DNA from: Bacterioplanoides sp965219715
GTDB taxonomy: Bacteria > Pseudomonadota > Gammaproteobacteria > Pseudomonadales > Oceanobacteraceae
Length of the DNA stretch: 64,000 nucleotides
Reading direction: 5' to 3'
Assembly (NCBI RefSeq): GCF_965219715.1
Contig: NZ_OZ244785.1
Span: forward strand, 2,170,001-2,234,000
Position 1 is the stretch's first letter. The number at the start of each line of letters is the position of its first letter. The position numbers and the translations under genes are program-made. Under the pieces are notes generated by a model. It was not told where the DNA came from and made no database searches. It worked only from the letters and a program-made list of their open reading frames with translations. This document shows positions 15,925 through 24,830 of the stretch, in pieces.

Positions 15925-16281
15925 ATGAAGATGAACTATTTCGTTGTTGGTACCAACAACATGGAAGCTGCGACCCAGTTTTACGATGCGCTGTTCGAAA
16001 CAGAAGGTCTGCACAAAGCCGTCGCGTCCGACAGAATGACGTATTGGCTGGCTGAAGACTTTGCCTTTGCCGTAGCCATCCCATTCGATGAGCAGCCAGC
16101 AACTAACGGCAACGGAACCATGGTGGGCTTTAGCCTGGGATCTGTGGATAAGGTAAAAGAGTTATACAACAAAGCGCTGGCACTGGGTGGCAGCTGCGAA
16201 GGTGAACCCAACCAGCGTGGTCCACGCTTTTCCGCTTATGTCCGGGATCTGGATAAAAACAAGATCTGTTTCTCGGATTAA
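15925..16281 (+). CDS. VOC (glyoxalase/bleomycin-resistance fold) protein
   Basis: A 118-residue single-domain vicinal oxygen chelate protein. Visible pattern: MNYFVVGTNNMEAATQFYDA at the N-terminus, the middle PATNGNGTMVGFSLGSVDKV, and the end PRFSAYVRDLDKNKICFSD. The usual first metal His near the N-terminus is not present (YFVVGTNN), so the metal site may be altered. Such proteins are typical passengers of integron cassettes. Possible roles run from small-molecule detoxification to binding without catalysis; none can be chosen. Confidence 0.82.
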   Translation: MKMNYFVVGTNNMEAATQFYDALFETEGLHKAVASDRMTYWLAEDFAFAVAIPFDEQPATNGNGTMVGFSLGSVDKVKELYNKALALGGSCEGEPNQRGPRFSAYVRDLDKNKICFSD

Positions 16282-16339
16282 TACTGCCAAGACTGGCCTT
16301 GCGGCATCACAGTAAACCTCCTGACACTATCTCCGTTGC

Positions 16340-16358
16340 ATGAATACCGTGTATTCAT
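16340..16358. promoter_or_regulatory. Operator of the higBA pair
   Basis: ATGAATAC-cgt-GTATTCAT is a perfect inverted repeat with 8-bp arms, 14 bp upstream of the higB start. It is the expected place for autorepression by the HigA antitoxin. Confidence 0.7.
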
Positions 16359-16371
16359 TAACATCACCTCT

Positions 16372-16662
16372 ATGATTGTTTCTTTCGCAGACAAAGCTAC
16401 TTCCGATCTGTTCAACGGCCTTGCAAGCCGTAAAGCTCGCAAGCTGCCGAGTCAGATCCACGAAATGGCTTTATACAAGCTGGATATTATCAATGCTGCA
16501 CAAACACTGGATGACCTGAAGTCGCCTCCGGGCAATCGCCTGGAGCCGCTCAAAGGTGATCTGAAGGGTTTTCACAGCATTCGGATTAATAATCAGTGGC
16601 GCATCATCTTCCGCTGGCAGGGAAATGCTGCCCACGATGTTCAGATTATTGATTACCACTAA
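16372..16662 (+). CDS. higB: HigB-type toxin (RelE/ParE superfamily)
   Basis: A 96-residue RelE-like toxin of the HigB group, expected to cleave mRNA on the ribosome. Seen: the N-terminal FADKATSDLFNGLASRKARKL, the central PPGNRLEPLKGDLKGFHSIR, and the C-terminal NNQWRIIFRWQGN followed by VQIIDYH, all typical of HigB. I start at the ATG at 16372 (MIVSFAD), the usual family start; a longer reading from 16336 would run through the operator palindrome. Toxin precedes antitoxin, the hallmark order of higBA. The higA start is 12 bp after the stop. Confidence 0.92.
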   Translation: MIVSFADKATSDLFNGLASRKARKLPSQIHEMALYKLDIINAAQTLDDLKSPPGNRLEPLKGDLKGFHSIRINNQWRIIFRWQGNAAHDVQIIDYH

Positions 16663-16674
16663 ACGAGGTGAACT

Positions 16675-16968
16675 ATGATTCCTTCTAACAGAACAGCGAC
16701 TCATCCTGGGGTTATCTTACTGAAAGAGTATCTGGAGCCTCTGGAAATTACTCAGAAAGCTCTTGCCGGACATCTGGGCGTTCCGGTGCAACGTATCAAT
16801 GAAATTGTGCGTGGCAAGCGTGGCATTACTCCCGATACGGCCTGGCTATTATCAGAAGCGCTGAATACTTCTCCAGAATTTTGGCTAAACCTGCAGTCTA
16901 CTCATGATCTTTCAGCACACCGACCAAAACATCACATTCAACCTATGGTTGCCGTGGCAGCAGGATAA
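16675..16968 (+). CDS. higA: HigA-type antitoxin (XRE family)
   Basis: A 97-residue antitoxin with an HTH_3 domain at about residues 18-75: LEITQKALAGHLGVPVQRIN, then EIVRGKRGITPDTAWLLSEA and TSPEFWLNLQ, a strong HigA signature. It should bind HigB and repress the operon through the palindrome at 16340. AGGTG is placed before the ATG. It is followed by a hairpin shared with the V-ATPase operon end. Solitary higBA pairs are common residents of integrons and islands, where they can stabilise neighbouring DNA. Confidence 0.93.
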   Translation: MIPSNRTATHPGVILLKEYLEPLEITQKALAGHLGVPVQRINEIVRGKRGITPDTAWLLSEALNTSPEFWLNLQSTHDLSAHRPKHHIQPMVAVAAG

Positions 16969-16970
16969 CT

Positions 16971-17000
16971 GCTGATTTAGCATGGCCACGCTAAATCAGC
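16971..17000. terminator. Bidirectional hairpin between higA and the V-ATPase operon
   Basis: GCTGATTTAGC and GCTAAATCAGC form a perfect 11-bp stem with an 8-base loop. No T tract follows on either strand, so it is a weak intrinsic terminator or a transcript-end stabiliser. It overlaps the last codons of the convergent subunit A gene. Confidence 0.6.
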
Positions 17001-18889
17001 TTACCTTCAATATCTGCCAATAGCCTCTGATACTCCGGACTTTTATCCACCGCATAATTCAGGTTCTTAAGCAGCCCCGTCAGCTGTGTATAAAAATCGC
17101 GCAGCTCACTTTTATTCTCTACTTTTGGTTGGTGAGCAATCACCTTCTCCAGCAGGTGCAATAACGCTTGCTGGCGTGGCATCGGCATCGATACATCCAC
17201 ATCATCAAACGCGTCCTGCTGCAGATACACCATATCCACTAACACGGCTTTCTGGCTGGTGATAAAGTCGTCGCGACTGACCCCTTCTTCACCAGTAACC
17301 TGCATCATGCGGTTAATCTCTTCGCCGCGTTCGAGTAATTCGCGCAAACGCATCACCCGATCTGTCCAGCCAATTTCCAGGTTTTTCTCGAACCAGGGCT
17401 TCAGCTGCTGTAAATAACGCGACCAGCTTAATAATGGATCTACTGCCGGATAAAAACGTTTATAAGCACGATCTGCCGATAAGCCTAAAAAGGTTTTTAC
17501 CGTACCTAACGTCGACTGAGTCACCGGTTCTTCGAAGTTACCACCCGCCGGTGATACGGTGCCAATCATGGTCAGTGTTCCGATAAAAGTACTGCCAGAT
17601 TTTTCATCACCTGTTTTTTCATTACTTGTGCGCTGCAATACCCCGGCACGTTCATAAACATTTTTAATCGACGAGTCGAGATACGCCGGGAAGGCTTCCT
17701 CACCGGGAATTTCTTCCAACCGACCCGATGTTTCACGCATCGCCTGAGCCCAGCGCGACGTCGAATCGGCAATTAATAACACATCAAAACCCATCGCCTG
17801 GTAATACTCGGCCAGGGTAATGCCCATATAAATCGACGCTTCCCGCGCCGCCACCGGCATCGACGAGGTATTACAGATAATAATGGTGCGATCCATTAAG
17901 GTGCCGCCGGTTTTCGGGTCCGGCATATTGGGGAATTCCTGAATGGTTTCCACCACCTCACCGGCACGTTCACCACAGGCCACCACAATCACAATATCTA
18001 CATCGGAATAACGAGAAATTAATCCCTGCAATACGGTTTTACCGGCACCAAACGGTCCGGGAATACAACCGGTGCCACCTTTGGCAATCGGGAAAAAGGT
18101 ATCCACCAAGCGCATGGTTGTGGATAACGGTTGCTGCGGATATTCACGTTGCGCCTGACCCTGTTCAATTAACGCCCGGGAAACCGGTTTACGAATTGGC
18201 CAGCGTTGCTGCAGTGATATTTTGCGCTCAACACCTTTTTCATTGGAAATCTGCGCCACCACATCCTGCACATGCACGTTACCCTGCTGAATCCAGTCGA
18301 GTTTCCATTCGCCGTTTAAATCAAACGGCGCCATAATTTTGTGAGTAAAACGACCTTCGGCCACAGTGCCAATCACCTGCGCCGCCGCTACCGTATCACC
18401 GCCACGCGCCAACGGTTTAAATAACCATTTACGTTCCTGATCCAGCGCTTTAACGTCAACGCCACGGGGCAGGAAAGTACCAAAATCATTGGCCAGGGTT
18501 TCTAACGGATTCTGCAATCCGTCGTACACCATTCCTAATAAACCCGGGCCTAATTCCGCCGATAACATTTCGCCGCTTTGCACCACGCCATCACCCACGC
18601 CAACACCAGAAGTGCTTTCGTATACCTGAGCATCAGCGCGTTTGCCGTTAATCCGTAATACTTCGGCTTTTAGCCATTCCTGACGGCCTTGTTTTCCGGC
18701 CGCTTTATCTGCACCTGAGTCCTGGGCCAGTCGTGACGGCAGAATATATATCACTTCGTTTTTAACAAGCGGCTGATATTCACCATCACGTGCCACACTT
18801 TCGATGGTGACTAAGTCATCCTGTACAGCAATCACGCGGGCACTGATTGCCTCAGCCACCGGGGAAGATGCATCGCAATTAAACGTCAT
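16991..18889 (-). CDS. atpA: V-type ATPase subunit A (catalytic)
   Basis: A 632-residue catalytic A subunit of a bacterial V/A-type ATPase on the cytoplasmic V1 head. The Walker A loop is GPFGAGKT (about residues 278-285), preceded by the bulge region VDVKALDQERKW typical of A subunits, and followed by ACGERAGEVVETIQEFP and DSTSRWAQAMRETSGR. The length is slightly over the usual ~580-600. It is the last gene of the operon, overlapping the DUF2764 gene by 4 bases. The Walker loop has Ala at the position often occupied by Ser or Cys, within family range. Whether it makes ATP or pumps ions cannot be told. Confidence 0.95.
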   Translation of the reverse strand: MTFNCDASSPVAEAISARVIAVQDDLVTIESVARDGEYQPLVKNEVIYILPSRLAQDSGADKAAGKQGRQEWLKAEVLRINGKRADAQVYESTSGVGVGDGVVQSGEMLSAELGPGLLGMVYDGLQNPLETLANDFGTFLPRGVDVKALDQERKWLFKPLARGGDTVAAAQVIGTVAEGRFTHKIMAPFDLNGEWKLDWIQQGNVHVQDVVAQISNEKGVERKISLQQRWPIRKPVSRALIEQGQAQREYPQQPLSTTMRLVDTFFPIAKGGTGCIPGPFGAGKTVLQGLISRYSDVDIVIVVACGERAGEVVETIQEFPNMPDPKTGGTLMDRTIIICNTSSMPVAAREASIYMGITLAEYYQAMGFDVLLIADSTSRWAQAMRETSGRLEEIPGEEAFPAYLDSSIKNVYERAGVLQRTSNEKTGDEKSGSTFIGTLTMIGTVSPAGGNFEEPVTQSTLGTVKTFLGLSADRAYKRFYPAVDPLLSWSRYLQQLKPWFEKNLEIGWTDRVMRLRELLERGEEINRMMQVTGEEGVSRDDFITSQKAVLVDMVYLQQDAFDDVDVSMPMPRQQALLHLLEKVIAHQPKVENKSELRDFYTQLTGLLKNLNYAVDKSPEYQRLLADIEGKLI

Positions 18890-19653
18890 AAGGAATCTCC
18901 CTGAAAATCCTGCGGCAGGCTGCTCAGACCTGACTGAATAAGTTGCTGAAACCGCTGGCTGGCGGCGTCACTGTCATAACGGGTCCAGCGCTCAACGATG
19001 TTCCACTTCAGCACATAAACCACCACCGCATAAAAACTGAATTCCTGGCCACCCGATACATCAGATGAACCAGAAGGTGGCCGTGATAAATGCTGCCAGG
19101 CTGTTTGCAGCAGCAGCTTTTCTAATAACAGCGGTTCATCTTTATCAATGTATTGTTTTGCTTCCACTAACCAAGGGCAGGCATGCTCCAGCCGGAAATA
19201 CGGTTCCTGCCAGTTCGCTTCGATATTTTGTTTAAAGCGACTGACGGTCCAGTTACCCGACAACACATTGGCTGGATCATCATGACGGTGACGTAACGCC
19301 CCCACCAAAGAGCGGAAATCTAACTTATCGCGCACCAGTGTGTTTAATGGCCGATCGGTTACCGACGCCAGGACTTTTTTAATACGCTCGACCGGTTGTA
19401 ATGCATCCGCTTTATTCTGGTCGTGTTTCATTTGTGGTGATAAATATCCCCACTGCAGCACACTTTCGATATCCGTTAACAACTGCCGGTGCTGTGGCTC
19501 CAGCGTTACTAATTTCTGCTCCAGCTTTAATCGCGATACCGGTGTTTTTTTCGCCGAAAACAACGAAATATTCGCCGGTAAACCACTTAACAGGGTTAAG
19601 TATTGGTCCGGATTATGAAAGTCGATTGTTTGCGCCCCGAAGCTGTTATCCAT
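18886..19653 (-). CDS. DUF2764 V-ATPase operon protein
   Basis: A 255-residue soluble protein of the DUF2764 family, found in V-type ATPase operons of Chlamydia, Bacteroidetes and spirochaetes that lack a recognisable subunit C. It is thought to fill the central-stalk C-subunit role, although no biochemistry proves this for this copy. Seen: DQYLTLLSGLPANISLFSAK at the start, and the helical WQEPYFRLEHACPWLVEAKQ segment. It sits between E and A, the same neighbours as in chlamydial operons, with 4-base and 1-base overlaps. Confidence 0.82.
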   Translation of the reverse strand: MDNSFGAQTIDFHNPDQYLTLLSGLPANISLFSAKKTPVSRLKLEQKLVTLEPQHRQLLTDIESVLQWGYLSPQMKHDQNKADALQPVERIKKVLASVTDRPLNTLVRDKLDFRSLVGALRHRHDDPANVLSGNWTVSRFKQNIEANWQEPYFRLEHACPWLVEAKQYIDKDEPLLLEKLLLQTAWQHLSRPPSGSSDVSGGQEFSFYAVVVYVLKWNIVERWTRYDSDAASQRFQQLIQSGLSSLPQDFQGDSL

Positions 19654-20366
19654 CAGTGAATCACACCTTCTAATATGGCACGGAATCTGGGTTGCAGATA
19701 TTTCAGCAATAAATCAGCAATGGCTTTATCACTGACATCCACCAGCATTTCGCCATCCTGCAGTTTCATCTGAATGCCGGCATCCTGATCACCGGCAGCA
19801 AAACGGATACCCTGGCTGAACATCTGCCCGGCTAAATGGGATGATAAATCCGCTAACGGGCCGTCACTGGCTTTATCCGGGTTGGCACGAATATCGTCCA
19901 GTTGCATTAACTGCTGCGGAACTAATACCTCAACCTCTGTTCCAGCGGAGCCATCCGTATTGTTCAGCTCTGGCACCCGCACTTCAGCACTGATCTGGCG
20001 TACCGCTTCAAGAATCATTTTCTCCAGAACAGGAACCGCCGCCGCTTGTTGTTTTACTTCCCGGGAAAAGTCAGACGATAACCGCTCCAGCATGGCGTTT
20101 TTCATACCCAACACCATATCGCGAAACGCCAGCTGCAACGCATCTTTGGCGGCCTGTTCTTCACGTTCAATACGCTCATGGCTTTCTTTTAACATGGCAT
20201 CGGCTTTTTCCTGGGCCTGACGCTCAATTAAGTCGGCGCGCTTTTCGGCTTCGGCAATAATATCCAGCGCCTGCTGCTGACCCGCCTGAATGCCATCGTT
20301 TTTTAATTTCTCCACCAGTTCATCGATACCGGAAGAGATCTTTTCTGCGTGTTTATCAGCGGCCAT
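19653..20366 (-). CDS. atpE: V-type ATPase subunit E (peripheral stalk)
   Basis: A 237-residue protein with a long charged coiled-coil N-terminal half (about residues 10-110, rich in Glu, Lys and Ala: AEKRADLIERQAQEKADAML) and a mixed alpha/beta C-terminal end (PRFRAILEGVIH), the plan of the E subunit that ties the V1 head to subunit I. It starts where subunit K ends, and the gene ends within the DUF2764 start. Sequence drift makes the coiled-coil part uninformative, but the operon position and C-terminal domain fit. Confidence 0.82.
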   Translation of the reverse strand: MAADKHAEKISSGIDELVEKLKNDGIQAGQQQALDIIAEAEKRADLIERQAQEKADAMLKESHERIEREEQAAKDALQLAFRDMVLGMKNAMLERLSSDFSREVKQQAAAVPVLEKMILEAVRQISAEVRVPELNNTDGSAGTEVEVLVPQQLMQLDDIRANPDKASDGPLADLSSHLAGQMFSQGIRFAAGDQDAGIQMKLQDGEMLVDVSDKAIADLLLKYLQPRFRAILEGVIH

Positions 20367-20824
20367 TAAACACCCCCAACCTCAGGCAAGCTGCCCGACA
20401 GCACCAGTGCGAAAATAAACACAAACACACCAAAACCTTCAACAATGGCGGAAGGCGCGATGGATAGTGCAAAAATCTCCGGCTTTTCTTTTGATGCGTT
20501 AATGGCGGAAGCACAGGTGCGGCCCTGCCAGATGCCGGTAAATAACAGCGCAATACCGGCTAATAAACCTATCCCCATCAGGCCACCTGCATTAACCGCA
20601 GTAATTTCCCGCTGCAGGGTAAACATTAAAACGATGCCATAAATCACAAACGACGATGGCAATACCGATAAACCAATAAAGCGACCATAGCCGGATTCGG
20701 TTTCTAACATGGCACCAATGGCTGCCTGCCCGGCGATGGCGCAACCCATCACACTGCCAATCGCTCCTAACGCCACCGGGGCAAATAATCCCAACCAGCC
20801 CAGTGCAATGACTAACTCATTCAT
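20366..20824 (-). CDS. atpK: V-type ATPase subunit K (rotor ring proteolipid)
   Basis: A 152-residue double-hairpin proteolipid with four hydrophobic helices, forming the membrane c-ring. The ion-carrying Glu is in the fourth helix (APSAIVEGFGVFVFIF, about residue 130). Aligned with Enterococcus hirae NtpK, the LLPGTQGLYG region reads VLPSSFVIYG here, so the Na+ ligands T64 and Q65 become Ser and Phe, while Q110 (GIWQGR) and E139 are kept. The alignment is by eye and from memory. It overlaps subunit I by 8 bases. Confidence 0.9.
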   Translation of the reverse strand: MNELVIALGWLGLFAPVALGAIGSVMGCAIAGQAAIGAMLETESGYGRFIGLSVLPSSFVIYGIVLMFTLQREITAVNAGGLMGIGLLAGIALLFTGIWQGRTCASAINASKEKPEIFALSIAPSAIVEGFGVFVFIFALVLSGSLPEVGGV

Positions 20825-22655
20825 CTTCTGTCTCCTTAAGACGGTCGCTTAAAGCAAAACGGGAATAGGCGTAACCTTCTCCCGGCTCACCCCAGTTATA
20901 AAATTCGATAAAATTAAGACGCAGGCCATGCACCACACCACTCATAATGCCCAGTGCCAGATTGATGATATGACCCGCCAGGAAAATTAACGTACCGGTA
21001 ACCAGCCCCAGACCACTGTCAGAAGCGTAAGCATCCTGTGCCAGACCATTAAAGGTCAGTGCTAATGATGCACTGGCCAGTCCCAGTGCAAACAACCGCA
21101 TATAGCTGAGAACATCACCAAATAATTTGCTTAAACCAGTCAGCTTTAACAGCCCATCACTTAAGCGTAATAATGCGCTTTTAATACCCGTTACCGGACG
21201 ATCACTGGCGAAGCTGAGTAACGCTAGCGCACTGATTCCGGCCAAGGATTGGGCCAGATAATTTCCCTGAACAATGGCAGGCTGCAGCCAGATTAAACAA
21301 CCGCTGATACAGATTCCGATCCAGCCCAGTGCCGGAATCCATTTTTGTTTCTGATCGCGGTAATTCCATCCCATGGTGATATTGGCGATCACAATATGGA
21401 TAACCCCAATCATGACCGACAACGTCATCATGGCGTCGTAATCATTCAGATCGACTACTTTAAGCGACGCCAACAAGGATCCGGGCGGGGCTTCATAGCC
21501 GAAATAACTACCAACCATCACACCCCAAATGGCTGCGGCGGATAATATAAAGCGCAACATTTCGCGCAGGTCTTTTCCGATTGAGCGCCATTTCAGCGCC
21601 AGGCCACCGGCCAATAAGGCGGCATAACCGGCATCCGATAAAATCATCGAAAAAAACAGCGCAAAGGATAAATACAGATGTACCGATGGGTCCCAGCTGC
21701 GATAGTCCGGTAACTGATACACCGCCGCCAGGTTGGCACCCGCACCAAATCCCGGAACCGGTTTTAATAAAGTTGGAGGACATTCCTGATCGGCCGGATC
21801 TTCCGCCACAAACGCAAAGCCCTGCTGGCTGCTGAGTTGCTGCAGTTGTTTCAGCTGGCTGACGGGTAACCAGGCTTTTAATACAAACACCTGATGACGT
21901 AATACACTGGAGTGGCTATCCGTTTGTTGTTCCGCCAGATCTTCACTTTGCGCTAACACATAGTTAAATAACGCGCGGTTATTGGCCTTATCTAAGTCGC
22001 GTTGTAATTGCGGTAAATAACGGCACAGCTGCTGACGCCGTACCTGTAATTCTTCTAACCGCAGTTCAGTGTGTTCACGGTTTTCCAGCAAGGTGTTTAG
22101 TGGCAGGCTGCCAAGGTGTTCACGGGCGACCGGTAATAACTGTGCATCCGGTTCGTCAGCACAAATCACCACCAGATACAGTTCCTGATGGGAACGACCC
22201 ACCACTTTCCAGGGAAGCTGCAGCTGATCTAATACCGCACGATTTTTCACTGGCAGGCGATAAAACCAGAAACGAAAATGATCAACATAGCTGTCTGGTG
22301 GAAAGCTGAAATCGCCCCAGGGACGCATCAGACGAATGCGGTTATTTAATTCATCCAGGCGATCACCAACGTCACGAATCTGATCTTTCAGACTCAGTAC
22401 TTCATCCACCACCCGGTCAAAATCAAAATGGCGCGCGTGTTTTAACGCCCGGCGTGGATTTAATGTGCCTTCTAAAAAATGAATGGCATGATAGGCTTTT
22501 TGTGCCTTGGGTGATAATTCAATTTCGTGGGCCGAATTCGGTTTATCTTTGTCGATAATATGCAATTCACCAAACTGCTGCAGGCAGCTGACAATATGAT
22601 GTTTGTCCTGCTCACGTCCGGCCAGGGTGATTTTTTTCAGACGGACAATACTCAT
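20817..22655 (-). CDS. atpI: V-type ATPase subunit I (membrane stator)
   Basis: A 612-residue subunit I: about 320 cytoplasmic residues, largely helical with coiled coils, then seven or eight membrane helices from about residue 330 to the end. The C-terminal half contains GDVLSYMRLFALGLASASLA, the family signature with the ion-channel Arg. It contacts the K ring and carries the half-channels. It overlaps the D gene by 4 bases upstream and the K gene by 8 downstream. Assignment firm. Confidence 0.93.
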   Translation of the reverse strand: MSIVRLKKITLAGREQDKHHIVSCLQQFGELHIIDKDKPNSAHEIELSPKAQKAYHAIHFLEGTLNPRRALKHARHFDFDRVVDEVLSLKDQIRDVGDRLDELNNRIRLMRPWGDFSFPPDSYVDHFRFWFYRLPVKNRAVLDQLQLPWKVVGRSHQELYLVVICADEPDAQLLPVAREHLGSLPLNTLLENREHTELRLEELQVRRQQLCRYLPQLQRDLDKANNRALFNYVLAQSEDLAEQQTDSHSSVLRHQVFVLKAWLPVSQLKQLQQLSSQQGFAFVAEDPADQECPPTLLKPVPGFGAGANLAAVYQLPDYRSWDPSVHLYLSFALFFSMILSDAGYAALLAGGLALKWRSIGKDLREMLRFILSAAAIWGVMVGSYFGYEAPPGSLLASLKVVDLNDYDAMMTLSVMIGVIHIVIANITMGWNYRDQKQKWIPALGWIGICISGCLIWLQPAIVQGNYLAQSLAGISALALLSFASDRPVTGIKSALLRLSDGLLKLTGLSKLFGDVLSYMRLFALGLASASLALTFNGLAQDAYASDSGLGLVTGTLIFLAGHIINLALGIMSGVVHGLRLNFIEFYNWGEPGEGYAYSRFALSDRLKETEDE

Positions 22656-23272
22656 AATACACCGCCTTGCCGGTCAGCCTGGGCGGCACGTTTATTCTTG
22701 GCAATTTTTGAGGTGATTACCGCTTCACGATCTTTATCATCGAGATAAATCTGAATTTTTCGGATATTCGCCAGCGCTTCGGGAATCAGCACTTTATCGA
22801 ACAGGTTGACCCGCTGGGTGACTTTTAACAGCTCGTCTTTTAAGCGCTTAAGAATTTTCTGCTGCTGTAACTGGCGGATCTCTAATTCCAGCGCTTGTTG
22901 TAATAAACGCTGAATCCCATCCACCCAATGAGGTTTGGTCAGAATCGAGATCGGCGCACAATCGAATTCGATATCAACAATGTCGTCGATCCAGACACCC
23001 ACAATATTGGTGCGTTGAGTATGTACCGCGTTAATTACCACAAGCTGATCCAGATCGATACGATCATTGGCCAGCATCGGATATTGCTCGGCAACTTTTT
23101 GCTGCAACCGCAACACAGCCTGCTGTTGTTCAGCGAGTGTCTGTTCGCAACTTTTTACCGTTACCATTAATTGCTGCCGCTTCATTTCCAGCGACGGTAA
23201 AAAACGCCGGTACGCCGCCAACTGCTTACGCTGGGCGGATAACGTGGCTTTGGATAATAACAGCCGGGCCAT
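22652..23272 (-). CDS. atpD: V-type ATPase subunit D (central stalk)
   Basis: A 206-residue protein with the long antiparallel coiled coil expected of the D rotor shaft. The N-terminal LSKATLSAQRKQLAAYRRFL and the C-terminal RVNLFDKVLIPEALANIRKI motif (about residues 157-180) are diagnostic for the family. It transmits rotation from the A/B head to the K ring. It begins one base after subunit B ends and runs into subunit I by 4 bases. Confidence 0.93.
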   Translation of the reverse strand: MARLLLSKATLSAQRKQLAAYRRFLPSLEMKRQQLMVTVKSCEQTLAEQQQAVLRLQQKVAEQYPMLANDRIDLDQLVVINAVHTQRTNIVGVWIDDIVDIEFDCAPISILTKPHWVDGIQRLLQQALELEIRQLQQQKILKRLKDELLKVTQRVNLFDKVLIPEALANIRKIQIYLDDKDREAVITSKIAKNKRAAQADRQGGVL

Positions 23273-24624
23273 CAGGCGTTAGCCTCAGAGCGGGGGAAAT
23301 ATTTATTCACCAGTTCCTGTTTCATTAACAGCTGCTCAGCGCTGAAGCAGTCGGCCATCATCTTCCAGGCCAGATCCAGTGCTTCTTCTAATTCCATCGA
23401 CACTTCTAATTCCATAAAGTGTTGGCGGAATAATTTTCCGAACTTCAGTAATTGTCGATCGTAATCGGATAATTCAAATGCCATCGCCTGTTTTTGTTCC
23501 GCCTCTACCGCGCCGGAATAAAAACGAATCATGGTGTTCATCACCTGGCTGTGATCTTCCCGGGTTTGTTTACCAATTACGTGTTGTTTTAACCGCGATA
23601 ATGAACCAAACGGATCGAGCACACCGTTGTGTAAATAGAACTGTCCCTCGGTGATGTAACCCGTGTTATCCGGCACCGGGTGGCTGACCTCGTTACCCGG
23701 CATGGTGGTTACCGACAAAATCGTAACCGAGCCACCTTTGGTGTAATCACAGGCTTTTTCGTAACGGCGCGCCAGCTGGGAATATAAATCGCCCATATAA
23801 CCGCGGTTCGACGGTACCCGTTCATTGGCGATGCCGACTTCTTTTAACGCGTCGGCATAGGCCGTCATATCGGTTAATAGCACCAGTACCCGCTTGCCTT
23901 CTTCAACGGCAAAACGTTCAGCCACGGCTAACGCCATATCCGGTACTAATAAACGTTCCACAATCGAATCCGACGCCTGATTCACAAACATCACGGTACG
24001 GGCTAATACCCCGGCATCTTCAAACGACTGGCGGAAAAAATAGAAATCGTCGAATACCAACCCCATGCCACCAAACACAATAATGTCGGCATCGGCCTGA
24101 ATACCAATACGCGCTAAAAAGCGGTTATAGGGTTCTCCGGAAACGGAAAAAATCGGAATTTTCTGGCTTTCCACCAGGCAGTTAAATACATCGATCATCG
24201 GCACCTTAGTGCGGATCATTTGTGAGGCTAACACCCGGCGCATCGGGTTAACGGTTGGCCCAGCAATTTCCACTTTGGCATCGAAAGTCAGCTGCGGGCC
24301 AGAATCGATTACTTTGCCTTTGCCGTTAAAGGTACGGCCCAACACGTTGTCGGAGAAAGTCACCTGCATCGGATGACCAAGAAAGCTGACACTGGCATCG
24401 GTGGCCAGGCCTTTGGTACCATCCAGCACCTGCATGGTAACCAGCCCGGCTTTGATATCAATTACCTGCGCCAGGCGGGATTGATTGTCGCTACCTTCCA
24501 CTACCGCCAGGTCGTTCAGGCGCACCAGCGGTTCAGCTCCGGCTTCAGGCACAGGAATGCGCAACTTTAATAAGTCACCCACAATTTCTTCTATCGAGTG
24601 ATACGACGTTTGCTGTGAACCCAT
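23272..24624 (-). CDS. atpB: V-type ATPase subunit B (regulatory)
   Basis: A 450-residue non-catalytic B subunit. It lacks a Walker A loop as expected and contains PIFSVSGEPYNRFLARIG in the nucleotide-fold region, with a LTDMTAYADALKEVG stretch and VTILSVTTMPGNEVSHPVPD. It is the first gene of the operon on the minus strand, with ~200 bp of upstream DNA holding the promoter. It binds nucleotide at non-catalytic sites in the V1 head. Confidence 0.94.
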   Translation of the reverse strand: MGSQQTSYHSIEEIVGDLLKLRIPVPEAGAEPLVRLNDLAVVEGSDNQSRLAQVIDIKAGLVTMQVLDGTKGLATDASVSFLGHPMQVTFSDNVLGRTFNGKGKVIDSGPQLTFDAKVEIAGPTVNPMRRVLASQMIRTKVPMIDVFNCLVESQKIPIFSVSGEPYNRFLARIGIQADADIIVFGGMGLVFDDFYFFRQSFEDAGVLARTVMFVNQASDSIVERLLVPDMALAVAERFAVEEGKRVLVLLTDMTAYADALKEVGIANERVPSNRGYMGDLYSQLARRYEKACDYTKGGSVTILSVTTMPGNEVSHPVPDNTGYITEGQFYLHNGVLDPFGSLSRLKQHVIGKQTREDHSQVMNTMIRFYSGAVEAEQKQAMAFELSDYDRQLLKFGKLFRQHFMELEVSMELEEALDLAWKMMADCFSAEQLLMKQELVNKYFPRSEANA

Positions 24625-24663
24625 ATTACCGACCTGACCCTGTCCTGGAGATGTTATAAGCCT

Positions 24664-24679
24664 AGCCAGTGTCCTGGCT
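24664..24679. repeat. Small hairpin in the V-ATPase leader
   Basis: AGCCAG-tgtc-CTGGCT lies 40 bp upstream of the subunit B start, within the region likely transcribed as its leader. It could affect message stability or translation; no regulatory family is recognised. Confidence 0.4.
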
Positions 24680-24830
24680 GGCGTAATTGATTCAAATCGT
24701 TTTTTATGGAGCTTTGATGTCGGGAATAAGTACAGTCTGTTTCAGTTCTGAATCGAATTGCCAAAGGTGTTGGTAAACGGCGACAATAAAGGTCTGAGAA
24801 GTGAATCTTATTTGGCAGGATTTCATACCT

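Noticed and set aside
10850..17000. Integrase, transposase or phage genes in the accessory island
   Set aside because: I looked on both strands and found none with recognisable motifs, so no mobile element is called as such.
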